In this document: in pieces, positions 9,568 to 18,209 of the stretch
How the letters are laid out: each line of letters opens with the position of its first letter
How positions within the stretch are numbered: the stretch's first letter is position 1
DNA from: Bacteroides sp. 519
GTDB lineage: Bacteria > Bacteroidota > Bacteroidia > Bacteroidales > Bacteroidaceae
Reading direction: 5' to 3'
DNA: 64,000 nt
NCBI RefSeq assembly: GCF_010500955.1
Contig: NZ_QVMJ01000010.1
Location: 1-64,000 of the forward strand
Translations under genes and position numbers: made by a program
The notes under the pieces: model-generated
Database searches by the model: none
Told to the model about the DNA's origin: nothing
What the model saw: the letters and a program-made list of their open reading frames with translations, nothing else

Positions 9568-10271
9568 GAGAAACGATATTAAGCTGTGCCATTGTCGACG
9601 ACGAACCATTAGCATTAAGCCTATTGGAAAGTTATGTGAATAAAACCTCCTTTTTAAGTTTAAACGGAAAGTACTCAAGTGCAATTCAAGCAATGAAAAA
9701 TCTAACAGAAAACCCTGTAGATCTTTTGTTCCTTGATATCCAAATGCCTGAATTAAATGGGTTAGAGTATTCTAAGATGGTTGATAAGCATACCAGAATT
9801 ATATTTACTACAGCATTTGAGCAATATGCATTAGATGGCTATCGGGTAAATGCCTTGGACTATCTTCTTAAACCGATTTCGTATGTTGATTTTTTGGAAG
9901 CAGCAAACAAAGCAGTTCAGTGGTTCGAAAGAGTTTCAACACAAGATGAAATCGATTGTATTTATGTAAAAAGCGATTATAAGTTGTTACAAATAGAATT
10001 GAAAAAAATATTATATATCGAAGGACTAAAAGATTATATAAAGATATATACCGAAGATAATGCCCGTCCCATTCTTTCACTTATGAGCATGAAATCTATG
10101 GAAGAATTGCTTCCGGATTCTAAATTTATGCGTGTTCACCGATCATTTATTGTACAAAAAGATAAAATAAAAATAATAGACCGCGGACGCATTGTTTTTG
10201 AAAAAGCATATATTCCGGTAAGCGACAGTTACAAACAAGCTTTCCAGAAATATTTGGATGAAAGAAGCTAA
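9564..10271 (+). CDS. LytTR-family response regulator
   Basis: This 235-residue regulator has an N-terminal receiver (acidic pair in AIVDDEPLA, phospho-acceptor Asp in LLFLDIQMPELNG, Lys in YLLKPI) and a C-terminal LytTR DNA-binding domain (about 135-235, with YIKIYT and FMRVHRSFIV). It overlaps its kinase gene by 4 bp and is last in the efflux operon. LytTR proteins bind paired direct repeats about 21 bp apart. Such a pair lies immediately after this gene (10279-10311), and a weaker one precedes the operon promoter (3801-3833), suggesting control of both. Confidence 0.93.
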   Translation: MRETILSCAIVDDEPLALSLLESYVNKTSFLSLNGKYSSAIQAMKNLTENPVDLLFLDIQMPELNGLEYSKMVDKHTRIIFTTAFEQYALDGYRVNALDYLLKPISYVDFLEAANKAVQWFERVSTQDEIDCIYVKSDYKLLQIELKKILYIEGLKDYIKIYTEDNARPILSLMSMKSMEELLPDSKFMRVHRSFIVQKDKIKIIDRGRIVFEKAYIPVSDSYKQAFQKYLDERS

Positions 10272-10278
10272 TTTTGCG

Positions 10279-10311
10279 AATTAGTCGATAAAATTGATTA
10301 ATTTGTCGATA
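10279..10311 (+). promoter_or_regulatory. Direct repeats 21 bp apart, likely LytTR operator
   Basis: AATTAGTCGATA (10279-10290) and AATTTGTCGATA (10300-10311) match at 11 of 12 positions and lie exactly 21 bp apart, the spacing known for LytTR sites. The second copy ends 5 bp before the -33 element at 10317, where an activator would touch RNA polymerase. The adjacent upstream gene encodes a LytTR regulator. Confidence 0.6.
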
Positions 10312-10316
10312 CACAC

Positions 10317-10347
10317 TTGTGTAATTAAAATTAAGTATGTACTTTTG
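10317..10347 (+). promoter_or_regulatory. Promoter of the candidate small RNA
   Basis: TTG (10317-10319) is followed after 20 bases by TACTTTTG (10340-10347), matching the Bacteroidetes -33/-7 consensus. Transcription should start near 10353. No start codon with a usable reading frame follows before the terminator at 10419. Confidence 0.7.
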
Positions 10348-10352
10348 TAGCA

Positions 10353-10458
10353 GAGAAAAGGAGTTGTGAAACTCTGGAATAGAATAGTTTAGTTAAGTCT
10401 AGTTTAGTTTTTGTGTAGGCACTCCTGTGACAGCGGTCGATACAGGAGTGCTTTTTTT
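10353..10458 (+). ncRNA. Candidate small RNA downstream of the LytTR gene
   Basis: A full promoter (10317-10347) and a textbook terminator (10419-10458) enclose about 105 bases without a credible coding frame. Near the 5' end GAGTT-GTGA-AACTC forms a short hairpin with a GNRA-type loop (about 10372-10385). The middle is a U/A-rich repetitive stretch based on TAGTTTAGTT, a possible single-stranded pairing region. I do not recognise a known RNA family. The unit could instead be a short leader with an attenuator for the channel gene, but that gene has its own -7 element at 10522. Confidence 0.55.
10419..10458 (+). terminator. Intrinsic terminator of the small RNA
   Basis: GCACTCCTGT (10419-10428) pairs perfectly with ACAGGAGTGC (10442-10451), with a 13-base loop, followed by seven T. 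An apparent reading frame beginning with TTG at 10411 runs through this stem and is not a credible start for the channel gene. Confidence 0.85.
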
Positions 10459-10521
10459 ATGGACTTTTGTTTTTTCCTGCAATTAATTATCTCCTTTTTC
10501 CTATTTATGGGGTGTTTTATA

Positions 10522-10529
10522 TATATTTG
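10522..10529 (+). promoter_or_regulatory. -7 element for the ion channel gene
   Basis: TATATTTG matches TAnnTTTG and would start a transcript near 10536, leaving a 37-base leader to the ATG at 10573. This argues against the upstream in-frame starts at 10459 and 10507. Confidence 0.55.
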
Positions 10530-10572
10530 CCATATTCTCGGTCAAAAACACCATTTAGCAATAATACTTAAT

Positions 10573-11382
10573 ATGAATAATGTCATAGCCACAATTAAGA
10601 AACTCTTTTTTAATGATAAGTTTATCCTGATACTTATATTTCTGAACGCAATTATAATCTTTATCCAGGAATTCAATAATATACCTATATATATTTATCG
10701 TCTGGACAATTACTTCACTCTCATTTTTTTAGTAGAGATTATATTGAAAAGTAATACTTATGGTTTAAAGAAGTACCTGAAAAGCAATTGGAATAAGCTT
10801 GATTTTGTTGTAGTGTCTTTGTCATTTGCCTCCTTATTATTGAGTTATGTATACTCAGGAAACAATATTTCTATTGAATTCATTATTTCGCTAAGAGTAC
10901 TCAGAATATTCAAGTCTGTGAGACTCTTAAAATTTATTCCCAATATAAATTTAATAATTAATGGAGTTAACAACGCATTGAAAACTTCATCACTGATTAT
11001 TTTATCCTTTATCATCCTTATTTTTATTGTTTCGGTAGTAACATGCTCTATTTATAAAAACATTGCTCCCGAATATTTTGCCAACCCATTACTATCTATA
11101 TATTCTGTTTTTAGAGTTTTCTCGACTGAAGGATGGTACGAAATACCTGATTTAATTGCTGAACGAACAAGTGAAATTTGTGCCTTGTTAACCAAACTAT
11201 ATTTTGTTTTAATCTTGTTTTTCGGTGGAATTCTGGGAATGTCTTTTATTAATTCCATATTTGTTGATGCCATGGTTAGCGACAACAATGATGAATTGGA
11301 AGAAAAGGTTAAGAAATTAACCGATAAAATAGATGAATTAACCAACGAAATACGTTCGGGGAGAAACAAAGAAAATTTCTAA
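10573..11382 (+). CDS. Voltage-gated-type ion channel (ion transport family)
   Basis: This 269-residue membrane protein has the single-domain six-helix layout of bacterial voltage-gated cation channels. An S4-like helix carries repeated arginine/lysine (RVLRIFKSVRLLKF), followed by S5, a pore loop with FRVFSTEGWYEIPD, S6, and a C-terminal coiled coil rich in Glu/Lys (about 230-269) that should tetramerise. The filter region TEGW differs from the LESW of NaChBac-type sodium channels, so ion selectivity is uncertain. I chose the ATG at 10573 because the upstream frame crosses a terminator. It does not appear co-transcribed with its neighbours. Confidence 0.85.
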   Translation: MNNVIATIKKLFFNDKFILILIFLNAIIIFIQEFNNIPIYIYRLDNYFTLIFLVEIILKSNTYGLKKYLKSNWNKLDFVVVSLSFASLLLSYVYSGNNISIEFIISLRVLRIFKSVRLLKFIPNINLIINGVNNALKTSSLIILSFIILIFIVSVVTCSIYKNIAPEYFANPLLSIYSVFRVFSTEGWYEIPDLIAERTSEICALLTKLYFVLILFFGGILGMSFINSIFVDAMVSDNNDELEEKVKKLTDKIDELTNEIRSGRNKENF

Positions 11383-11463
11383 ACACAAATGTCATAATCA
11401 ATAAATATATGTATTTTTGCAAACACAGAATAAAAATGCTATTTTAATAAACATATTAAATCA

Positions 11464-11832
11464 ATGAAAAAGAAAATCGTATTAATTGATGATAAAGAAA
11501 CGATAGCTAAAGTGATAGCTATTTATCTTTCAAAGGAATATGACTTCATTTATTTTGAAAATCCGATAAAAGCAATCGACTGGTTGCAAAACGGAGACTT
11601 TCCAGATCTTATTATAACAGACATTAGAATGCCGGTAATGACGGGTGATGAGTTTCTTCGCTACATGAAAAAAAATGAATTATTTCAGTCCATTCCAATA
11701 ATAATGCTTACCAGCGAAGAAAGTACAACCGAAAGAATAAGATTATTAGAGGAAGGTGCTGCCGATTATATTCTTAAGCCTTTTAACCCTTTAGAAATTA
11801 AAACAAGGATAAGAAAAATACTTAACCAATAA
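11464..11832 (+). CDS. Stand-alone receiver-domain response regulator
   Basis: This is a 122-residue CheY-like protein made of a receiver domain only. The acidic pair is in LIDDKE, the phospho-acceptor Asp in LIITDIRMPVMTG (about residue 57), Thr in MLTSEE and Lys in YILKPFNP, so it should be phosphorylatable. A TATTTTTG word at 11412-11419 is a likely -7 element. It ends 8 bp before a gene for a sugar transferase with a receiver-like domain, so it probably controls that enzyme or shares its signal. No cognate kinase is adjacent. Confidence 0.9.
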   Translation: MKKKIVLIDDKETIAKVIAIYLSKEYDFIYFENPIKAIDWLQNGDFPDLIITDIRMPVMTGDEFLRYMKKNELFQSIPIIMLTSEESTTERIRLLEEGAADYILKPFNPLEIKTRIRKILNQ

Positions 11833-11840
11833 TTACCAGC

Positions 11841-12920
11841 ATGCAATATATAATATACATTGGAAAAAATAAGAAATTCATAAAGGATTTCTCCCAATTA
11901 TCCAGAAGAAATATATTCTATTCTGCTAATGATTACCATAAAGCAATTCCTTCAATAAATAAAATTGAGAATGAGGAGGATATAATAGTATTTTATGAGC
12001 ACGAAGATAAGGAAAAGGAAATTTCGGACATAAAAGAGATCAGACAGAAGCATCCGCTTGTATACATTGTATTAATAACAGAGCTTTCACTGGGAAAAGA
12101 CGCTCCCCTATATTTGAAAGCAGGGATCAACAACACCTTATCTCCAAATACAACACAAGCAGAAGTTGATGAAATTTTTCAGTTCCACGATAAACGCAGA
12201 AAAGATCATTCACAGAAAAAGGAAAGGTCATATCAGATCAAAGTATTCAAATTACCTTTATGGAAAAGGGTCTTTGATATTGTTTTCTCTTCTCTTGCTC
12301 TGATTATTCTATCGCCTATATTAATTATTACTGCATTAGCAATATGCTTTGAAAGCAAAGGACCCATTCTACATAAAACAAAAAGAGTAGGAACAAATTA
12401 TCTGATTATTGATTTTCTGAGATTCCGCTCAATGTACACTGTGGCCAACAACTCAAAACAATTCGATTTTGATGATTTGACGGAAGATGACATGGAAAAC
12501 GAAGTTGTACTTATATCAGATGATTATATTGTTTCAGAAAAAGACTACATAATTCAAACCTCTAAAGACACTGAAAACAATATAAATACAACAAAAGTTG
12601 GTCGTTTTATCAGAAAATACTGTATCGATGAACTACCTCAATTAATAAATATACTGAAAGGTGATATGTCGGTGGTAGGAAATCGCCCTCTCCCACTCGA
12701 TGAAGCCGAACAATTAACAAGCGATGATTATATTGATAGATTTATGGCACCAGCCGGTCTGACGGGGTTATGGCAAGTAGAGAAAAAAGGTGATCCTAAG
12801 AAAATATCAGCAGAGGAGCGTAGGTTATTGGACGTTAAATATGCAAAGACATTTTCTTTTTCATTGGATATAAAAATCATATTCAAAACTTTAACTGCAA
12901 TAGTTCAGAAAGAAAATTGA
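11841..12920 (+). CDS. Polyprenyl-phosphate sugar transferase with N-terminal receiver-like domain
   Basis: Residues about 1-115 look like a degenerate receiver: the fold pattern is there, but the acidic pocket and acceptor Asp are missing (IIVFYEHEDKE at the expected place). Residues about 135-359 form a WcaJ/RfbP-type bacterial sugar transferase: KRVFDIVFSSLALIILSPILI (membrane hairpin), KRVGTN, IDELPQLINILKGDMSVVGNRP and the C-terminal GLTGLWQV. Such enzymes move a sugar-1-phosphate onto undecaprenyl phosphate to start exopolysaccharide or O-glycan synthesis. An acidic insert of about 50 residues follows FRFRSMYT. The preceding gene encodes a true receiver. Confidence 0.85.
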   Translation: MQYIIYIGKNKKFIKDFSQLSRRNIFYSANDYHKAIPSINKIENEEDIIVFYEHEDKEKEISDIKEIRQKHPLVYIVLITELSLGKDAPLYLKAGINNTLSPNTTQAEVDEIFQFHDKRRKDHSQKKERSYQIKVFKLPLWKRVFDIVFSSLALIILSPILIITALAICFESKGPILHKTKRVGTNYLIIDFLRFRSMYTVANNSKQFDFDDLTEDDMENEVVLISDDYIVSEKDYIIQTSKDTENNINTTKVGRFIRKYCIDELPQLINILKGDMSVVGNRPLPLDEAEQLTSDDYIDRFMAPAGLTGLWQVEKKGDPKKISAEERRLLDVKYAKTFSFSLDIKIIFKTLTAIVQKEN

Positions 12921-12930
12921 TTATAAATAA

Positions 12931-12966
12931 AAAAACGAGAGAATGTTTAATCCTCTCGTTTTTTAT
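12931..12966. terminator. Bidirectional terminator between convergent genes
   Basis: ACGAGAG (12935-12941) pairs with CTCTCGT (12953-12959). An A-run precedes and a T-run follows the stem, so it can stop the sugar-transferase transcript from the left and the transporter transcript from the right. Confidence 0.8.
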
Positions 12967-12992
12967 TTATTGTAGGTTCTATTATTTATCTT

Positions 12993-14555
12993 TTATTTTG
13001 CTACTCTCTCTAGCCATCTTACCATACTTAACATAACTATCATTGAAAGCCCTGTAGCTATTACAAATACCAACCAACAAATCCATAGTGGTACGTTTGT
13101 ATAAAGTATACCTCCAATAAATAATATCGAGTTACCAATAGCAGTTGCTGCTAACCATGCACCCTGCATTATACCTTGCAAATGTGGAGGAGCAACTTTA
13201 GACACAAACGATAAACCCAGCGGGGAAATAAACAACTCGGCAACAGTTAGTATAAAATATAAGATTACCATAACCCATGGTGTAACTTTCATTGCATCCA
13301 ACTCGGTTGCAGTCATACCCGATAATGCTTCTTTTGCAGGTAATGCAAACGAAAACACCATTAAGAATACATAAGCCAATGCAGCAATACCCATACCAAT
13401 AGCTATTTTCATTGGAGTTGAAGGCTCCTTGCCTTTATTTTTCAACACACCAAAAAGCCACATTATAAGTGGGGTTAAAAACACAACAAAGAATGGATTT
13501 ACACTCTGAAATATTTCAGCTCCTTTTATAGTAGTGAAACCTAAATCAATATTAATAATGTCAAGGTTTACATAGTCTCTTGCAAAATAAGTTAGTGAAT
13601 ATCCGTTTTGATGGAACGAAAGCCAAAAGAAGATAACCACACCAAATACAGCAAACAAAGCATAAATACGCTGTTTAATTTCATGAGCACTCATTTGAAT
13701 TTCTTCTTTAGATATTTTAGCAGTGCCATCTTTATTTACAAGAGTCTTATTAGCTGGATCAGGGAAACGACTTTTATTAATAATATAAATAACCAAAGAT
13801 ATTAGCATAGCAACAATTGCAGCAGCAAAAGCATACTGAAATCCTCTGTTGAACACATCCAAATAGTTGTTTGAAAAAGCCAATAAATCAGTAACTGGTG
13901 TTCCATCTAATGTTGCAGCACTAGCATATTCTGTTAACCTATTCAATGAGCCGTCTGCCATTGAAGTACCTTTAGCAATATATTCATGACACAATTCAGG
14001 AAGAGAACCATTGTAATCAAAGTTGTGCACCTTTAGCCACCAGTTTCTAACACCAATTGCAATAAATGGAGCAAACATGGCACCAATGTTAATAAACATA
14101 TAAAAAATTTGGAAACCAGAGTCTCGTTTATCCGAATACTTAGGGTTATCATACATTTGACCAACCAAGGCTTGAAGGTTTCCTTTAAACAAACCATTTC
14201 CAAAAGAAATGATTAAAAGCCCAAAACAAGTAAGTAACAAATATGGCCAGAAACTAGGAACAGGAGTTGGTGTAGGAATAGCAATAACAAGATAACCTAC
14301 AGCCATTAAAATTATTCCCACTAAAATAGTGCCCTTGTAATTCTTTGTTTTGTCCGCAATTAATCCGCCGACTAAAGCCAACAAATAAATGGAAGCATAA
14401 AAAGCAGAATAGATGTAACCGGTTGTTGTCTCGGACAAACCGAACTTCGATGAAATAAACAAGGTAAGAATGGCCATCATAATATAAAAGCCAAAACGCT
14501 CACCCATATTGGCCAGGGCAGCTGATATTAACCCTTTTGGTTGATCTTTAAACAT
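12993..14555 (-). CDS. Proton-dependent oligopeptide (POT/PTR) transporter
   Basis: This is an inner membrane symporter for di- and tripeptides, of the POT branch of the major facilitator superfamily. The 520-residue protein has 12 or more membrane segments and the two family signatures: GGLIADKTKNYKGTI near residue 65 and FQIFYMFINIGAMFAPF near 150. The ERFGFYIM motif near the N-terminus matches the ExxER proton-coupling region only in part. A CAAATATA word at 14598-14605 (TATATTTG on the minus strand) is a plausible -7 element. It is a single gene. Confidence 0.93.
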   Translation of the reverse strand: MFKDQPKGLISAALANMGERFGFYIMMAILTLFISSKFGLSETTTGYIYSAFYASIYLLALVGGLIADKTKNYKGTILVGIILMAVGYLVIAIPTPTPVPSFWPYLLLTCFGLLIISFGNGLFKGNLQALVGQMYDNPKYSDKRDSGFQIFYMFINIGAMFAPFIAIGVRNWWLKVHNFDYNGSLPELCHEYIAKGTSMADGSLNRLTEYASAATLDGTPVTDLLAFSNNYLDVFNRGFQYAFAAAIVAMLISLVIYIINKSRFPDPANKTLVNKDGTAKISKEEIQMSAHEIKQRIYALFAVFGVVIFFWLSFHQNGYSLTYFARDYVNLDIINIDLGFTTIKGAEIFQSVNPFFVVFLTPLIMWLFGVLKNKGKEPSTPMKIAIGMGIAALAYVFLMVFSFALPAKEALSGMTATELDAMKVTPWVMVILYFILTVAELFISPLGLSFVSKVAPPHLQGIMQGAWLAATAIGNSILFIGGILYTNVPLWICWLVFVIATGLSMIVMLSMVRWLERVAK

Positions 14556-14695
14556 AGAATTAAAACTTAAGTATATTAATATTATATTTATTCAATGCAA
14601 ATATAGTTACTAGTGCACAAAAACCCAATTATATTTAAACTTTTATCACGTAAAGCAAAAGGAATAAGTGGGTCGAGATGCGTTATTCTATCATT

Positions 14696-15169
14696 TTAAT
14701 ACAAAATAGCAGGTTTAGCTTCAGTTACTCGTATCAAATCTTGCGGATTGACTTTAAGCTGTAGCCCTCTTTGGCCAGCACTTACATATATACATTCAAA
14801 ATCCAAACATGTTTCATGAATATAAGTTGGGAAGCGCTTTTTCATGCCTACAGGAGAACATGCTCCCCGTATATAGCCTGTTACAGATAAGAGATCTTTC
14901 ATTGGAATCATCTCACTGTTTTTATTCCCGGAAACTTTTGCTGCTATCTTCAAATTAACTTCCTTGTCTCCTGGAATAATGCAAACAAAATAACCGGTTT
15001 TATCACCATGAAGTACCAATGTTTTAAAAACCTGCTCGATGTTTTCACCCAAATCAGCAGCTACATGTATGGCACTTAAATCATTTTCATCCACTTCGTA
15101 GGGAATCAGTTCATATAGTATTTTTGCTTGGTCCAATAATCTGGCAGCATTGGTTTTATTTATTTTCAT
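14696..15169 (-). CDS. ybaK: Cys-tRNA(Pro)/Cys-tRNA(Cys) deacylase
   Basis: YbaK/EbsC proteins hydrolyse mischarged Cys-tRNA(Pro) in trans, an editing step in translation. The 157-residue product matches the family in length and motifs: NAARLLDQAKI at the N-terminus, LVLHGDKTGYFVCIIPGDKEV, the conserved lysine context KIAAKVSGNK, GYIRGACSPVGMKK and the C-terminal GQRGLQLKVNPQDL. It lies 2 bp after uvrA on the same strand, so it is translated from the same message. Confidence 0.93.
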   Translation of the reverse strand: MKINKTNAARLLDQAKILYELIPYEVDENDLSAIHVAADLGENIEQVFKTLVLHGDKTGYFVCIIPGDKEVNLKIAAKVSGNKNSEMIPMKDLLSVTGYIRGACSPVGMKKRFPTYIHETCLDFECIYVSAGQRGLQLKVNPQDLIRVTEAKPAILY

Positions 15170-15171
15170 TG

Positions 15172-18024
15172 CTATTTTTTCTTTTTACTCTTGCCAATAC
15201 CCAGTTCTTCCTTTAAGAATTGAGGTGTATACCCTTTTGTGCTGAGGGCAACTTCTTCGGGAGTGCCATAGCTAAGTAATTCTCCACCACCTCTACCTCC
15301 TTCGGGACCCATATCTATAATATAGTCGGCAGCTTTAATTACATCCAGATTATGTTCTATCACAATAACGGTATTTCCTTTGTTTACGAGTTTGTTTAAT
15401 ACTCCCAGCAAAACCCGGATATCCTCAAAATGCAATCCGGTAGTAGGTTCATCCAGAATATAGAGAGTTTTTCCTGTATCTCGTTTCGATAATTCCGTAG
15501 CCAGTTTCACTCGCTGACTTTCACCTCCCGAAAGTGTAGTAGATGCTTGCCCCAATTTGATGTATCCAAGCCCTACCTCCTGAATAACTTTTATTTTATT
15601 CAGTATTTGAGGAACATTTTCAAAGAACTCCACAGCCCTGTTTATGGTCATATCAAGTACATCAGCTATAGATTTCCCTTTAAACCGTACTTCCAATGTT
15701 TCACGGTTATATCTTTTACCATGACAAATTTCACAGGGTACATATACATCCGGCAAGAAGTTCATTTCAATGGTTTTATAACCGTTACCCGAACAAGCTT
15801 CACACCGTCCACCAGTTACATTAAAAGAAAAACGTCCTGGTTTATATCCTCTGATTTTTGCTTCCGGAAGTTCTACAAATAAGTTACGTATATCCGTAAA
15901 AACTCCGGTATAGGTAGCCGGATTAGAACGAGGGGTTCTACCTAATGGCGATTGATCTACATTTACCACCTTATCTATATACTCAAGTCCTTCTATCGAA
16001 TCATATTCTAATGGGTCTTGAAGCGAACGATAGAACTTTTGCGACAATATAGGTTGAAGTGTTTCGTTTATTAAAGTAGATTTGCCACTTCCGGATACTC
16101 CAGTTACACATATAAGCTTTCCCAAAGGAAAATCTACATCTACATTTTTCAGATTATTACCTTTGGCTCCTTTCAATCGGATAATTTTTCCGTTTCCTTC
16201 GCGTCGTTTTGCCGGAATCTCTATTTCTTTTTCTCCATTCAAATATTGTGAAGTCAAAGTACTTGTAGATAACATTTCTTTAGGAGTTCCCTCAAAAACA
16301 ACTTCACCGCCTAAACGTCCGGCTTTCGGTCCCATGTCAATTACATAATCGGCAGCAAACATCATGTCTTTATCATGTTCTACCACAATAACCGAGTTAC
16401 CAATATCCCGCAACTCTTTTAAAGAGTTTATAAGGCGTAAATTATCCCGCTGGTGTAATCCGATACTGGGTTCATCCAATATATAGAGAACATTTACCAG
16501 TTGAGAGCCGATCTGAGTTGCTAAACGAATACGCTGACTCTCCCCACCGGATAAAGAAGCCGAACTACGGTTTAATGACAGATAATTGAGCCCTACATCC
16601 AGAAGAAACTTTAAACGAGTACGAATTTCCTTTAATATTTCTACTGCTATTTTCTTTTGAGTTTCTGAAAGGTATTGGTCTACATTCATCAACCAATCAT
16701 AGAGTTCAGATATATCCATGTTTGCCAGTTCATAGATATTCTTATCATGTATACGAAAGTGCAATGCTTCTTTATTTAATCGAGCTCCTTTACATTCCGA
16801 ACATACGGAAGTTCGAGCAAACTGTTCTGCCCATTTTTGTGCCGTAGCCGACGCATCCTTTTCCTGCAACATCTGAATGTATTTTACTACTCCTTCGTAG
16901 GTCACAAAATAATCGGATGTAGTACCTAAAACAGAATTCTTAATTTTTAATCGTTCATCAGATCCATATAATATCTCTTCAATTACATCATCTGGCAATT
17001 TCGACATTGGAGTTTTAAGGGTTGTATCATACTTCTCCAACAAAGCAGCTATCTGCCAGAATATCATTGAGTTTTTGTATTTTCCCAACGGTACTATGGC
17101 ACCATCATAAACAGAAAGTTTCTTATCCGGAATAACCTTATCAACATCAATCTGATTCACTACGCCCAATCCTTTGCATTTAGGGCAAGCTCCTTGTGGA
17201 GAGTTAAATGAAAAATTGTGAGGAGCAGGTTCTTTATAAGATAAACCTGTTAAAGGCGACATCAACCTTTTGCTATAATGACGAACTTCCATTGTATCAA
17301 AATCCAGGATCATGATTAGTCCATCACCTTGTTTCATAGCAATGGCTACACTTTGTTTCAAGCGATTTTCATCTTTTTTGCTTACTGCCAGTTTGTCAAT
17401 AACCACTTCTATATCATGGTTTTTATAGCGGTCGAGCTTCATTCCATGCTTTATTTCCTTCACTTCGCCATCTACACGAACATTCAGATATCCTTTTTTG
17501 CGGATATTCTCAAATAATTCTTTATAATGTCCTTTACGTGCCCTAACAAGGGGAGCTAAAATATAGATTTTCTTGTTGCCATATTCTTTTTGAATAAGAT
17601 CAATGATTTGTTCTTCAGTGTATCTCACCATTTTTTCGCCAGACAAATAAGAATAGGCCTCTCCTGCCCTGGCGTATAGCAAACGCAAATAATCGTAAAC
17701 TTCGGTAGTTGTTCCTACTGTTGAACGGGGATTTTTATTCGTTGTTTTTTGTTCAATAGATATAACCGGACTTAAACCTGTTATTTTATCCACATCAGGA
17801 CGTTCCAGATTACCCAGAAAATTACGGGCATAAGCCGAAAATGTTTCAATGTATCTTCGTTGTCCTTCTGCAAAAATGGTATCAAAAGCCAGAGAAGACT
17901 TACCACTACCACTTAATCCGGTAATTACAGTTAAACTATTGCGGGGAATCTCAGCATCAATATTTTTTAAATTGTGTACGCGCGCACCATACACGTTTAT
18001 ATATTCTGTCTCTTGCATCATCAA
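15172..18024 (-). CDS. uvrA: Excinuclease ABC subunit A
   Basis: UvrA recognises bulky DNA lesions and loads UvrB in nucleotide excision repair. The 950-residue protein has both ATPase modules: Walker A GLSGSGKSSLAFDT near residue 35 and GVSGSGKSTLINET near 640, with signatures SGGESQRIRLATQIG and SGGESQRVKLATELS. Zinc-binding CxxC pairs are visible in CPKCKGLG and CEACSGNG. Length is normal. A CAAAATTA word at 18038-18045 (TAATTTTG on the minus strand) is a possible -7 element with a very short leader; the second or third Met could be the true start. Confidence 0.97.
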   Translation of the reverse strand: MMMQETEYINVYGARVHNLKNIDAEIPRNSLTVITGLSGSGKSSLAFDTIFAEGQRRYIETFSAYARNFLGNLERPDVDKITGLSPVISIEQKTTNKNPRSTVGTTTEVYDYLRLLYARAGEAYSYLSGEKMVRYTEEQIIDLIQKEYGNKKIYILAPLVRARKGHYKELFENIRKKGYLNVRVDGEVKEIKHGMKLDRYKNHDIEVVIDKLAVSKKDENRLKQSVAIAMKQGDGLIMILDFDTMEVRHYSKRLMSPLTGLSYKEPAPHNFSFNSPQGACPKCKGLGVVNQIDVDKVIPDKKLSVYDGAIVPLGKYKNSMIFWQIAALLEKYDTTLKTPMSKLPDDVIEEILYGSDERLKIKNSVLGTTSDYFVTYEGVVKYIQMLQEKDASATAQKWAEQFARTSVCSECKGARLNKEALHFRIHDKNIYELANMDISELYDWLMNVDQYLSETQKKIAVEILKEIRTRLKFLLDVGLNYLSLNRSSASLSGGESQRIRLATQIGSQLVNVLYILDEPSIGLHQRDNLRLINSLKELRDIGNSVIVVEHDKDMMFAADYVIDMGPKAGRLGGEVVFEGTPKEMLSTSTLTSQYLNGEKEIEIPAKRREGNGKIIRLKGAKGNNLKNVDVDFPLGKLICVTGVSGSGKSTLINETLQPILSQKFYRSLQDPLEYDSIEGLEYIDKVVNVDQSPLGRTPRSNPATYTGVFTDIRNLFVELPEAKIRGYKPGRFSFNVTGGRCEACSGNGYKTIEMNFLPDVYVPCEICHGKRYNRETLEVRFKGKSIADVLDMTINRAVEFFENVPQILNKIKVIQEVGLGYIKLGQASTTLSGGESQRVKLATELSKRDTGKTLYILDEPTTGLHFEDIRVLLGVLNKLVNKGNTVIVIEHNLDVIKAADYIIDMGPEGGRGGGELLSYGTPEEVALSTKGYTPQFLKEELGIGKSKKKK

Positions 18025-18209
18025 ATAATATTTAATGCAAAATTACAATTTCCACTCGAAATAAAATTTTATTTTAGGCTTATATATGTCGAAGTTTATA
18101 AGTTTTTAAGTTCTTAACGCATTCTGTATAGAATTTTATTACTTTATTTGTACCTTTGCGCCCTTGAGATTGTACAGTAGACTAATTAGATAATCATAAA
18201 GCATCATAA

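Noticed and set aside
10411..10572. Upstream extension of the ion channel gene from a TTG start
   Set aside because: It reads through a perfect terminator, and a -7 element at 10522 points to the ATG at 10573.
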